Below are positions 22,291-32,448 of a stretch of 64,000 nt of DNA, in pieces. Source of the stretch: Malachius bipustulatus. Its lineage: Eukaryota; Arthropoda; Insecta; Coleoptera; Melyridae. The notes under the pieces are model-generated. The model did no database searches. It had not been told where the DNA came from and saw only the letters and a list, made by a program, of their open reading frames with translations. How positions within the stretch are numbered: position 1 is the stretch's first letter; each line of letters opens with the position of its first letter. The stretch spans positions 39,028,162 to 39,092,161 of the forward strand of contig OU342637.1 in the NCBI GenBank assembly GCA_910589415.1, written 5' to 3'. The translations under genes were made by a program, and so were the position numbers.

Positions 22291-22976
22291 ATGGGTATAT
22301 TTTTAGAGGTATTACAGAAGAAGATTTGACAGTTTCACTCCAACAGCTGATTTTGGCAAGTGATATAATTACAAATTTGTGAACGTGATAGTAATAGTTG
22401 GGGATTTTTAGTTTTGACGAACATAAACCAAATATTTTTCCAGCATTGCATACTGTAACTTAAGTGACTGAGATACTACCAATAGATTAGGAAGAATACA
22501 ATGTTTGAAAGCTGCATCGGAATATATCGGAATAAACAGCTCTAATATCTTTGGGGAACCTTATCCTTGACCTAAATAAAGAACAATTAAAACAGTTAGA
22601 AACAGTTTTCATATAGGTATTTGAAAAAAAAATAACAAATTAACTGCTGATGATCTGCGATATAAAATGATTTTTCAAAACACAGATTTCGGCTTTAATG
22701 GAAGAAATATGCTCGTTAGATGCTTTGCATTTGCATTTGTTAAAGGCTATAGCACAAATATTTATTTGGAAGAATGCTTATCGAACAGAATTGCTATCCC
22801 AGTGGTTATTTCGCTATGAATAGCACAATGGTGACCTACCTCCACGAAAAATGATAAAGCCGCCTTTGCCAGAGTTATTGATTCAACCATGTAAATTAAT
22901 ATAAGTACGTCAAATTGTCTAATAAGGTATAGGTACAGTTGTAAAAAGTCAGGGGGTAAAGTAGGTTAGTAGAGGG
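22291..22976. other. Unassigned, up to the BEL insertion site
   Basis: AT-rich sequence without recognised coding or RNA features. It ends with GAGGG at 22,972-22,976, the left copy of the target duplication of the BEL/Pao element. Confidence 0.4.
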
Positions 22977-23195
22977 TGTTCAAGAAATTATGTTAGATGT
23001 TACAACGTTGCAGATGCGCTGTGATGATATTTTGTACAGATTCACGCACTCTTCCGATGCCCGTCGACTTGCAATGTGTACGTTGATTTGAACTGATTTA
23101 TTAAAACTAAAATTAAAGGTATTAAATTAAAAAGATTGTTTAATATAAAGGCAATTAGTAAAACCAGAAAATATACAGTCATTCTATCGAATTCA
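22977..23195 (+). repeat. BEL/Pao 5' LTR
   Basis: 219 bp, from TGTTCAAGAAATTATG to TCTATCGAATTCA. Base for base the same as the 3' LTR at 29,318 by eye. It should hold the promoter of the element; I see no strong TATA box, as is common for short BEL LTRs. Confidence 0.95.
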
Positions 23196-23198
23196 TTA

Positions 23199-23212
23199 TG
23201 GTCCTTCGATCC
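23199..23212 (+). other. Candidate primer-binding site of the BEL element
   Basis: TGGTCCTTCGATCC starts three bases after the 5' LTR. It begins with TGG, the complement of a tRNA CCA end, and sits where reverse transcription should be primed. The tRNA species was not identified. Confidence 0.55.
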
Positions 23213-23818
23213 CCATTTTAGTAAAAAACAAAGATTTAAAAGTTCAGTCAGGTTGTCATTCCACGGTCCAGTCGTCCGGTGGCTCAAGGGAGCAGCAACG
23301 AAGATAGCGAGATACATACTCTGGTAGAAGGGTGAGAAGAATAGATCAGGAGACGAGACAAGTTTCATCGACGCTTCAAGCAGCACCATCACCAGTTTTC
23401 AAGGTTGTATTCATTTCCTTTATTTCCAATTTTATTTCCACGTTTGTTTCACCTACACAATGATGATTATTCCTGAAACAAATGAAATTAAAGGTAATGC
23501 ATGATTCAATCTAATTATTCAAAGACAAAGTTCAGCAAAGATTATAATAATTATTCAGCAAAGATAATAATTATTCAAAGACATTCATTTTAGCAAAGAT
23601 TTGAATTTAATTGAAATTCGATTTCACACTCGGCGCTCACATGTGGTTGTAGTCAGTGAATGAATTTAATAAATTCGGCAAGTGATCAAAATTATAACAC
23701 GTTATCATTGTTTGTGTTATTTATTTTCAGCAGAGTAAAGTGCATTGATTTACGTAGATACCTACTTACTTAATAATTATTATTAGTAAGGTTAATTTCA
23801 TTTATTTTTATCAACACG

Positions 23819-25996
23819 ATGGCGGATGAAAGTGATGAAATTGTTGCGCAATTAAAACGTGCTAGGGGTACAATTAAGACAAAGTTAACTATTTTTTCTA
23901 ATTTTTTGGCACCGTTGCAAAAAGATTTTGAAAATAAAAAACCTATTAAAGGTGCAGATTTTAAGCAGTTAGAACATAAATTTGTCAAATTTAAAGATCT
24001 AGAGGAAGAATTTGAAACGATTCAGATAAAAGTAGAAAGTTTGTGTGAAGAGAAGGAGCTTGACGAGCAATACAAATACAGGGAAGAATTTGATAGGAGT
24101 TTCTCAGCAAGCTTGGCAAATGCTGAAATTATTTTGTCTGATTTTCAGTTAGATAACAGTGATAAAACGCAACCTTTGGTTCAGGCTCAGCAGGTTCAAA
24201 TAGTAGAGCAGATCACTCAGTCAAATGTAAATAATGTACCGAACCCGCTAGTTTTAAACGATGTCCATGCGCAGCCTAATACAAGTAACCCTTTACAACC
24301 ATTGCAGCACAGATCAAGTGTACATGATAGCAATGGTGCAATTAGTTTTCACTCAGATACTCAGATGGATGCAAATAGGATGAACATAAAGTTACCAACA
24401 ATCGAACTTCCGAAGTACAAAGGAGGCCATGTCGAATGGTTGGGCTTCAAAGACTTGTTCATGTCGCTAATTCATAACAATGATTCAATCAATGATATAC
24501 AAAGGTACCATTACCTTAAGGCATCTTTAGAAGATGAAGCTTTAAGAGTAATACAGTCATTAGAATTTTCCTCAGACAACTATTATTTAGCTTGGGAGTT
24601 ATTATGCAAAAGATTTGATAACTCTAGGATCCTTGTTCATAGTCATGTTAAATCTATTTTCGAGTTGGAAACACTAGCTAAAGAGTCCTCTAGGAAACTA
24701 AGAAATTTAATTGATACTCTTAACAAACATTTACGTTCTCTCGAGTCCTTAGGGCAGCCCGTAAGTCAGTGGGACACTCTACTAGTTTACATTGTTATGA
24801 CAAAGTTAGATAGGTCTACGCTTAGGGAATGGGAACGGCACAAGATTGACAATGATTTTCCAAGTCTCGATGATATGATATTATTTTTGAGTACAAGAGC
24901 AAATCTCTTAGAAGTTCTAGATACTAATCATAGTGTCAGCAATGTCAACAGAGCTCTACAGAGAGATTTTCGGGGTACTACAGGTCGCCAGATGGCGCTA
25001 GTATCGTCGACAGGTGCAAGTTGCTATGTATGCCAAGAATCGCATAAAATTTACCAGTGTAGCGAATTTTTAGACCTGTCTATTCCTGCTAGAATAGACA
25101 AGATAAAACAATTAAGGCTTTGTCAAAATTGTCTTTGTCTAGGGCACAATGAAAAACAATGTCGCTCAGGTGTCTGTGGTCAGTGTAAAGCTAGGCATAA
25201 TACGTTACTATGTCAAAGAAATGCGCCTGCAAAACCACCACAGGTTTCAATGCAATGTTCTGTTGGTAGTCAATTGGTTCTTCTATCAACAGCTATGGTT
25301 TCGGTTTTTGATTCGCAAGGTTGTCCTCATAAGGTTAGGGCCTTATTGGATAGTGGCTCACAGTCATGTTTCATATCTCGCAAACTGTGTGATCAGCTAG
25401 GAATTCAGGTGAATCCAATTAATGTCAATGTTGTGGGCATTAATCAAGGAATGTCCAATGTCAAGTTTAAATGCAATGTGGTCATATCGGGTAATAATAA
25501 AGATCGTACACATGATTTGTCATGTCTGGTAATCAAAGAAATCACAGATAGTATACCCGCAGTACCGTTAGATATTTCCAAATGGAATATTCCAAACCAT
25601 GTAACTTTGGCAGACAGTCAGTTCAATCATCCTAGTAATATTGAATTACTAATAGGTGCTAGTCATTTTTGGCATCTACTCAAAGGTCAAAGGATAAATT
25701 TAGGAAAGAATATGCCAATATTGCAAAACACAGAATTTGGGTATATCATTTCAGGATCTGTTAATCTTCCAGTAGAAAAAACCCATTGTAATTTTTCAAA
25801 GAATCAATCGATCAATTTTGACCTGAAGCAGTTTTGGGAGTTAGAAGAGGTTGAAAACTCTTCAACAATTTTGTCAAAGGATGAGCAAGAATGTGAAAAA
25901 CATTTCACAGAAAATCTCACAAGGTTAGACGATGGGAGGTACAAAGTTCGCATACCTCTAAAGTATCCTAGAGAATTTTTAGGTGATTCAAATTGA
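23819..25996 (+). CDS. BEL/Pao Gag and protease (upstream part of polyprotein)
   Basis: This 725-residue frame starts at an ATG after a 620-bp leader. Residues 1-100 are charged and coiled-coil-like. Around 195-340 lies the DUF1759-type capsid region (LPKYKGGHVEWLGFKDLF). Near 401-460 are three zinc-knuckle-like clusters (CYVCQESHKIYQC, CQNCLCLGHNEKQC, CGQCKARHNTLLC), which would bind the element RNA. The aspartic protease follows, with its DSG catalytic triad in ALLDSGSQSCFIS near residue 509. The frame then enters the start of the reverse-transcriptase region and stops at TGA just after FLGDSN, a position normally inside the polyprotein of this family. Six bases further on an ATG opens the pol frame in the same phase. 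The stop could be a nonsense mutation or a readthrough site that limits Pol. Confidence 0.9.
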   Translation: MADESDEIVAQLKRARGTIKTKLTIFSNFLAPLQKDFENKKPIKGADFKQLEHKFVKFKDLEEEFETIQIKVESLCEEKELDEQYKYREEFDRSFSASLANAEIILSDFQLDNSDKTQPLVQAQQVQIVEQITQSNVNNVPNPLVLNDVHAQPNTSNPLQPLQHRSSVHDSNGAISFHSDTQMDANRMNIKLPTIELPKYKGGHVEWLGFKDLFMSLIHNNDSINDIQRYHYLKASLEDEALRVIQSLEFSSDNYYLAWELLCKRFDNSRILVHSHVKSIFELETLAKESSRKLRNLIDTLNKHLRSLESLGQPVSQWDTLLVYIVMTKLDRSTLREWERHKIDNDFPSLDDMILFLSTRANLLEVLDTNHSVSNVNRALQRDFRGTTGRQMALVSSTGASCYVCQESHKIYQCSEFLDLSIPARIDKIKQLRLCQNCLCLGHNEKQCRSGVCGQCKARHNTLLCQRNAPAKPPQVSMQCSVGSQLVLLSTAMVSVFDSQGCPHKVRALLDSGSQSCFISRKLCDQLGIQVNPINVNVVGINQGMSNVKFKCNVVISGNNKDRTHDLSCLVIKEITDSIPAVPLDISKWNIPNHVTLADSQFNHPSNIELLIGASHFWHLLKGQRINLGKNMPILQNTEFGYIISGSVNLPVEKTHCNFSKNQSINFDLKQFWELEEVENSSTILSKDEQECEKHFTENLTRLDDGRYKVRIPLKYPREFLGDSN

Positions 25997-26002
25997 ACAG
26001 CA

Positions 26003-29000
26003 ATGAGTAGGTTTCTCAAGTTAGAGCATAAATTACAGATGAATCCACAAGTACGGCAAGATTATTGTAAGTTCATGCAAGAGTATCAATCATTGGGTCA
26101 TATGTCATTGTCAGATGAGAGCAAGCAAGCAGATATTTCATATTATCTACCTCATCATTGTGTGTCAAGGGAAGAGAGCATTACAACTAAGGTTAGAGTT
26201 GTCTATGATGGGTCTCATGCGACTAGCTCAGGTTGGTCAATCAATGACTTACAACATGTAGGTCCACCTATTGTTAACGACATCGTGTCAGTTTTGCTAA
26301 GATTTAGGAAGCATAATTTTGTCGTTTGTGCAGACATTGAAAAAATGTACAGGCAAATTATGATTGATGAGGAAGATAGGTCTCTGCAAAAGATATTCTG
26401 GCGAGCAAGCCCCAATGAACCAGTAAAGATATTTGTACTCAATACTGTTACATATGGTACTAGGTCGGCACCCTTTCTAAGTATGAGATGCCTGAAACAA
26501 GTGGCTTTAGACAATGTAGAGAGGTTCCCAATTTCAAGTAAGATTATCTTATCAGATTTTTACGTCGACGACCTCATGACAGGTTTTGAGACAGAAACAG
26601 AGGCAATTCAGGTTTCGCAAGAGATACAATCAGTTTTAAATTCGGCAGGTTTTCCACTGCAAAAGTGGAACTCGAATTCTCCATCTATATACAAGGTTTT
26701 ACGCAAGAGCAATGACCCGATAAACTTAGTCAAGTTGGTAAGCACAGATAAAGTCAAAATACTAGGTTTGCAATGGAAATCCACAGATGACAAATTAACT
26801 TTTCACGTTGACAAGGCTTCAGATACGTCACAAGTAACGAAGAGAAGTATTCTTTCTGATATTTCTAAATTATATGATCCATTAGGCTTAGTTAGTCCAT
26901 GTATTGTACTGGGAAAGTTAATCATCCAAGATCTTTGGCGAGTGAACAATGATTGGGACGATCCAGTTCCAGAAAACTTAGAATCCAAGTGGAAAATGTT
27001 CAGAGCACAGCTACCCATTCTCAATACTCTAGAGTTTCCAAGGCAAGTGACAGTTCCAAATGCAAAGATTTTAGAGTTACACGGGTTCTCTGATGCATCA
27101 CTGTACAGCTATGGTGCAGTGATTTATTTACGAAGCATAGATCAACAAGATAAGGTTTCTGTTAACTTGCTGTGTGCAAAGACAAAGGTTGCACCAGTTA
27201 AGTCACAAACAATACCACGCTTAGAATTGCTAGGAGCACTTACACTAGCACGTTTAACAAACAAAGTATTGAATTCAATGAATCTTCAGGTGAAGTGCTA
27301 CCAATGGTGTGATTCAAAGATCGTTTTAAGTTGGATACATACCGAACAAAGATTAATGCAGACTTTTGTTAGCAACAGGGTAGGGGAAATCAGAAAACTT
27401 ACCTGTGTAGATGACTGGCATTACATTAGGTCAGAAAACAATGCAGCTGACATAGTTTCGCGAGGAGCACTTCCAGAGTCCTTAGTTGGAAATGTTCAAT
27501 GGCTCCAAGGTCCACCGTTTCTCTCAGATACAGAGATTTATCTAGAATCAAATCCCACTGTTCCATTAATAGACTTACCTGAAATTAAGGCAAAATGTTT
27601 ATTATCAACGGAAGTTTCCTTAAAAGATTCAACCTTCTTTGAATTCAAAAGATACTCTACTCTAACGAGAGCAAAACATGTCATGGCATATGTCCTTAGA
27701 TTCATTTCTAATTGCAAGATAAAGGCCGAGCACAGGAATAGGTCCCTTTTGTCCATTCAAGAATTAGCAAGTAGCTTGAAGTGTTTGGTTCGTTTGTCTC
27801 AATCAGAATGTTTTAGCAATGAATTGTGTACAATGAATAATAAGTTACAATTAAAAGACAACAATAAATTAAGTAGTCTTTCTCCTTTCATTGATGAGGA
27901 AGGTATACTACGTGTTGGAGGGCGTATTAAACATTCCAATGTGACATTTAATGCAAAACATCCAATGTTGCTTAGTCACAAACACCATTTCACAAGGTTG
28001 GTGTTTGAACATTTTCACAAGATGTATTGTCATGCACCTCCACAAATGTTACTTTTTATTGTCCGTCAAGAATTTTGGCCAACTTCAGGAATTTGTACAT
28101 CAAAATCAATAGTACGAAAATGCGTGAAGTGTTTCAAATTCAAACCTAGGTCAATTAATCCAATAATGGCTGATTTGCCCAAGGACAGAGTCACGATGAC
28201 CAGTCCATTTTATGTAACAGGCTTAGATTATGCTGGTCCTTTCATGCTGCGTGACCGAAAGGGTAAAGGTGCGAAGTTTTATAAATCATACATTTGCGTT
28301 TTCATATGTTTTTGGAGTAAGGCTGTTCATTTTGAAATTGTAACAGATTTGACAACTGAGAATTTTATTTCTGCCTTCAGACGTTTTGTATCCAGACGTG
28401 GTAAGCCATACAAGGTCTGGTCAGATAATGGAACAAACTTTGTAGGGGCAAATAAAGAATTGCAAGCGCTATCAAGATTTATTAATCAATCACAGAGTGA
28501 AATCAATGCACAGTGCGCTGCTGAGGGTATTATTTGGAGTTTCAATCCGCCTAACTCTCCACACTTTGGAGGCATTTGGGAAGCGAGTGTGAAAAGCTTT
28601 AAATATCATTTTTACCGAGTCATTGGTGACACAAAATTGACATACGAGGAGTTCCTTACTGTCACAACTCAGATTGAATCTGTATTGAATTCCCGACCAC
28701 TTTATCCTATGTCTTCCAATCCTGATGACATGCAACCACTCACGCCATCGCATTTTTTGATTGGGAAGTCACTCATAACTCTACCTGATCCATTACTCGA
28801 CAACATTCCAGTCAATCGATTATCAAGGTTTCAACTCCTTCAACGAATCAACCAGTCTTTTTGGAAGGTCTGGTCAAGAGACTATTTGAACAGTCTACAG
28901 CAACGAGGAAAATGGCGCAAGCAGTCAGCAAACATCAAGATCGGTGCTTTAGTAGTCATCAAAGACGACAACTTACCTCCTTGTTCCTGGCCCATGGGAC

Positions 29001-29137
29001 GTGTTACACAGCTGTTTCCAGATCAAGATGGAATCATACGTACTGTTTGTGTTAAAACTGCACATGGTGAATACAAACGTTGTGTTGCTCGGTTGTGTCC
29101 ATTGCCAGACGATACCTGTGAGAAAATTGTTACTTAA
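26003..29137 (+). CDS. BEL/Pao Pol: reverse transcriptase, RNase H, integrase
   Basis: This 1,044-residue frame lies in phase with the gag-protease frame. The Pao reverse transcriptase covers about residues 1-270, with the catalytic box FYVDDL near 185. RNase H follows (LHGFSDASLYSYGAVIYL near 360, also DSKIVLSWI). The integrase zinc-binding region (HxxxxxxxHFHKM ... CVKC) lies about 660-712. The catalytic core has TGLDYAGPF near 741, WSDNGTNFVGA near 808 and GGIWEASVK near 859, supplying D, D and E. A DUF5641-like C-terminus runs to about 1,040. All key residues I can check are present. As drawn, translation would start inside the polyprotein, so Pol probably depends on readthrough of the preceding TGA or is made only by sister copies. 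Confidence 0.9.
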   Translation: MSRFLKLEHKLQMNPQVRQDYCKFMQEYQSLGHMSLSDESKQADISYYLPHHCVSREESITTKVRVVYDGSHATSSGWSINDLQHVGPPIVNDIVSVLLRFRKHNFVVCADIEKMYRQIMIDEEDRSLQKIFWRASPNEPVKIFVLNTVTYGTRSAPFLSMRCLKQVALDNVERFPISSKIILSDFYVDDLMTGFETETEAIQVSQEIQSVLNSAGFPLQKWNSNSPSIYKVLRKSNDPINLVKLVSTDKVKILGLQWKSTDDKLTFHVDKASDTSQVTKRSILSDISKLYDPLGLVSPCIVLGKLIIQDLWRVNNDWDDPVPENLESKWKMFRAQLPILNTLEFPRQVTVPNAKILELHGFSDASLYSYGAVIYLRSIDQQDKVSVNLLCAKTKVAPVKSQTIPRLELLGALTLARLTNKVLNSMNLQVKCYQWCDSKIVLSWIHTEQRLMQTFVSNRVGEIRKLTCVDDWHYIRSENNAADIVSRGALPESLVGNVQWLQGPPFLSDTEIYLESNPTVPLIDLPEIKAKCLLSTEVSLKDSTFFEFKRYSTLTRAKHVMAYVLRFISNCKIKAEHRNRSLLSIQELASSLKCLVRLSQSECFSNELCTMNNKLQLKDNNKLSSLSPFIDEEGILRVGGRIKHSNVTFNAKHPMLLSHKHHFTRLVFEHFHKMYCHAPPQMLLFIVRQEFWPTSGICTSKSIVRKCVKCFKFKPRSINPIMADLPKDRVTMTSPFYVTGLDYAGPFMLRDRKGKGAKFYKSYICVFICFWSKAVHFEIVTDLTTENFISAFRRFVSRRGKPYKVWSDNGTNFVGANKELQALSRFINQSQSEINAQCAAEGIIWSFNPPNSPHFGGIWEASVKSFKYHFYRVIGDTKLTYEEFLTVTTQIESVLNSRPLYPMSSNPDDMQPLTPSHFLIGKSLITLPDPLLDNIPVNRLSRFQLLQRINQSFWKVWSRDYLNSLQQRGKWRKQSANIKIGALVVIKDDNLPPCSWPMGRVTQLFPDQDGIIRTVCVKTAHGEYKRCVARLCPLPDDTCEKIVT

Positions 29138-29310
29138 AACATTATAAATGTGTGTGTGATGCATTTATTTCATTCAGTGAAATTTTTAGTTACTATTATA
29201 CTGTGATGTTACTTAGTTTATACTTACCTACCATGTTCAGGTACTTAATCTAAGAATTCCAATGTTATGTCTTTTTGATTGTTAATTTTGTAATTGACAA
29301 GTCAATGGCC

Positions 29311-29317
29311 GGGAGGA
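29311..29317 (+). other. Polypurine tract of the BEL element
   Basis: GGGAGGA directly precedes the 3' LTR, the expected place and composition for plus-strand priming. Confidence 0.7.
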
Positions 29318-29536
29318 TGTTCAAGAAATTATGTTAGATGTTACAACGTTGCAGATGCGCTGTGATGATATTTTGTACAGATTCACGCACTCTTCCGATG
29401 CCCGTCGACTTGCAATGTGTACGTTGATTTGAACTGATTTATTAAAACTAAAATTAAAGGTATTAAATTAAAAAGATTGTTTAATATAAAGGCAATTAGT
29501 AAAACCAGAAAATATACAGTCATTCTATCGAATTCA
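29318..29536 (+). repeat. BEL/Pao 3' LTR
   Basis: 219 bp, the same as the 5' LTR by eye. Followed at once by the GAGGG target duplication (29,537-29,541). Confidence 0.95.
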
Positions 29537-29582
29537 GAGGGGGTAAAAAAATTGGACCGGTAAGATCCGTATTATTATTCCC

Positions 29583-31330
29583 TGTAACGTGAATACGTCA
29601 CCTGTTGTCCCCCCTTGCAAAGCTTCCCTCGTTTTAAAGAGAATTGTAAAATTACAGTTCCCTACAACTCCCTATAATATACATCGCATCTTTGAACTGA
29701 CTACCCACACTGTATTCCGGCGCTGGTACTGTCTGGATAATTCACTACTAGATGGCATTGCACGTTTCGTTTCACTTCGATTTTGAGTTCCTTTCAGGAA
29801 CCAAATAAGTCGTCGTTTCAGTCAGATCTTGAGTTCCTTTCAGGAACCGAATAAGTTGTCAACTGTCAATCAGATTTCAGTATCTGACAAGTGACATTTC
29901 TACTTTCACGAATCTGAAAGCGGAAACAGATCTCGTCCCCTCGGAACTGAAAGCATTTCCTTTCTGCCTGTCGACCAGGAAAGATTATTCTCTTAACCGT
30001 TCCCGTACGAGGCCTGTTATACAGGGTAAGTCGCCATTACGGATATTCTAGAAATGAGTTCTAATTCAATTATTACTTATTTTTAGCTTCTGGGATTTCC
30101 TTCAATCCTTCGGGGATTTTATCTCAACATTACCTTATACCTTATCTTTACCTTTTACCTTTGGTAAATACCTTGCCTTCTCCGGTATTTACTGATCTGG
30201 ATTAATTGCCTTTTTGTGAAGAGGAAGCCATCTTGAACTAGGAGACACAAAGGGAGCGTGGCCCATTTTTGTTCTTCAACTATCTGAAGGATCTTTCCAT
30301 CGTTTTCATTTATCCATGGTGAAATAATTCAACGTTTCGAAGATCTTCAAAAACAACATAACATTTTCCTGGTGCTAGTGCTATCTTAGGACTTTTCAAC
30401 CCCAGGAGCCTCGTCAGGGCGCGGTCCCTACACCTGCTGGTTTTCTTCTGGAAATTTCAATGCCTGATTAAGCACCACACCTAGAAAAGTCCAGGAGCTA
30501 TTAATATCCTTTTTACTGTCAAAATAAAGACAGTTTTTACCTCAATCAGCTTCATCCCGGAAACTGTAAGTTGCTTTTTATTTTATCTCACCGATCATGA
30601 CGAGGAAGGACTAGAAGATCAGTGCTAACTTAGTAAATTAATTAATTACCACTCACGAACTTTATCTTTCCCGATATAAATGATATCGGAAGTATTTTAT
30701 TCTTTTGTACACAACTGTGCAAGGTAAAGGATCCTTTATTTTTTTAAACAAACTGGTTGTTTAAACTTATATCAATTTTAAAGCTTTTAAAATAAGACAG
30801 GATAATTATTTGATTTTAATTAAACAGGAAATGTAAACCATAATTTGCTCATTAAACATCTGTACATTTTAACTTATTCTTTGAAAATCACATAAACATC
30901 TTTATAACCCTAAATCTACTTTTTATTAGTTCTTCATAGAGTTTAGGTAGCACGATAAAAATAAGAACTCGAGCAAATCGAGTTAATAAGAACTGAAGAA
31001 CTTTTTGGCATCCCTAACCTACCTTAGATACCTATATATAGGGTGTACCTTTTTAATAATTAAAGCAGCAGAATAACTAGCACTCTGATAGTATTTGATT
31101 CAGTTTTCAAGTTATTCAACATCATTATCTTCAGAGAAATTTGTCGTGAAAGTTTCTTTTGCAGTATTATCTTTTTGTCGAAACAACATTTTGCCCTTCG
31201 CTTGCACTGCAAGCTCTCGTTACTGCTACTTTTGACATTCCCTGATTTTAATAATTTTGTTTTGCTCACGCAGCTAAACTTTTATTTCTTTTATTTGTGG
31301 CGCTGAGATCAAAACGTCAAATAAGCTGCA
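29583..31330 (+). repeat. Gypsy 5' LTR
   Basis: 1,748 bp, unusually long. A TATATATAG segment at about 31,031-31,039 could be the core promoter. A 65-codon frame at 29,589 is repeated exactly in the 3' LTR but has no recognised domain. The string CAGGGTAAGT near 30,022 looks like a splice donor; use is untested. Confidence 0.95.
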
Positions 31331-31331
31331 A

Positions 31332-31349
31332 TTGGCATTTCCCCGGCGG
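31332..31349 (+). other. Candidate primer-binding site of the Gypsy element
   Basis: TGGCATTTCCCCGGCGGG begins two bases after the LTR and is followed by AATCGAA, which resembles the complement of a tRNA T-loop. The position and the initial TGG fit a tRNA primer; I could not name the tRNA, and the match to a standard acceptor stem is not exact. Confidence 0.5.
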
Positions 31350-32448
31350 GAATCGAATACACCCAAAAAACTTTGGATTAGAAACTACCTTAATTAAATA
31401 AAAGCACTTGATCTCTTCCTAGTTCCTATTTTAAATGGAAAATTGATATTAACGTCATAAATTATTTTGTTCAGATGTATCGTACAGTTATCTTAATTTT
31501 TTTGATGCATGATTATAGCTGCATGAAAACTTGCATGTTAGTCTAAGAATGTCTTAGTTAGTTATTGTGTTTTTACTGCTGGTGAATAATAGTGTCGTGA
31601 CGCGAAAATACCTTATCTTCTTACCGCTACACTGCCGCTAAAGGGTAACCTTGCAAAAGGAGCTTTACGGAGTGGTTGTTAATACCGTCGCGAAAGTCTC
31701 GAGTAAGCTTTGAGAGAAGTTTGACCCCGTGCAAAGAGGATACTCTTAAGAGAGCTCTGCGATCAAACTGTCTTTGAAAGTTACATCCAAACTTTTCCTT
31801 CATTAACATTATCTCATACCTTCGCTCATGAATTTTAGGTTAAATTCGAAATATCTGAATTATCGATCAGCTGTTCCAACTGGTGTCCCTCTGTCATTGT
31901 CATACGCTGACGGACTGCTAAAGCAACGACAATTCTTTACGTCTAACGTAGAAAATGAATTCTTTACGTGTAAAGATACGTCATAGTGACATGTACTTCT
32001 TCCGATCCCTACCTTACCGACTCTAGAGAATATCTATACTTGCCTACATACCTATGCATATTTAAATATTGCCTTATCTTATCTTAGTATCTCTCTAGAT
32101 TACCTTTTATCTCTCTCTCTACTAGGAAATTATATCTTATATCGGTATTTTAGTTTTTTTGAAATACCGTGACCTATTTTCGTTTTATTACGAAGGGAAT
32201 TCTTTTGAATTTAAATCTCTCTCTCTCCCGCTTGTACTGGTGACGTAACGTCACAGCCAAGTCAAGTAGGCCAGGTTTATTCTTTCTTTATATAGGCCAG
32301 GTTCATTCTTTCCTTATTTAGGCCAGGTACACTAGGTGCTACGTTGCCTACCTGTGCTGATAATACTACTGTCTTCTCTCAAGAATAAAATAAAAAAATT
32401 TTATTCTTATCTATCTATATAATATTATAGTACCTACATTTTTCTAAA
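31350..32448 (+). other. Untranslated leader of the Gypsy element
   Basis: About 1.1 kb between the primer-binding site and the gag ATG. It contains many TTATCT and TATCTCTCTC segments (32,070-32,230) and two GGCCAGGTT(T/C)ATTCTTTC repeats near 32,275-32,310. No coding domain. It may hold packaging and regulatory signals. Confidence 0.6.

Larger units (their letters stand above)
22977..29536 (+). mobile_element. Complete young BEL/Pao LTR retrotransposon
   Basis: This 6,560-bp element has two LTRs of 219 bp with TG...CA ends and no difference that I can see by eye. A GAGGG duplication flanks it (22,972-22,976 and 29,537-29,541). Between the LTRs are a primer-binding-like site, a gag-protease-pol region in one phase from 23,819 to 29,137, and a purine-rich tract before the 3' LTR. 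The domain order (DUF1759-like gag, CCHC knuckles, aspartic protease, Pao-type reverse transcriptase, RNase H, integrase, DUF5641-like tail) is that of BEL/Pao. No envelope gene is present. The only visible lesion is a TGA at 25,994-25,996. Identical LTRs mean a very recent insertion. Confidence 0.95.

Noticed and set aside
29589..29786. A 65-codon gene in the Gypsy LTR, repeated at 40,656-40,862
   Set aside because: Its repetition only reflects the near-identity of the two LTRs. It has no domain and no evidence of codon conservation.
30022..30090. An intron in the Gypsy LTR (GTAAGT to TTTTAG)
   Set aside because: Donor and acceptor strings exist, but nothing shows that they are used and both occur by chance in AT-rich DNA.
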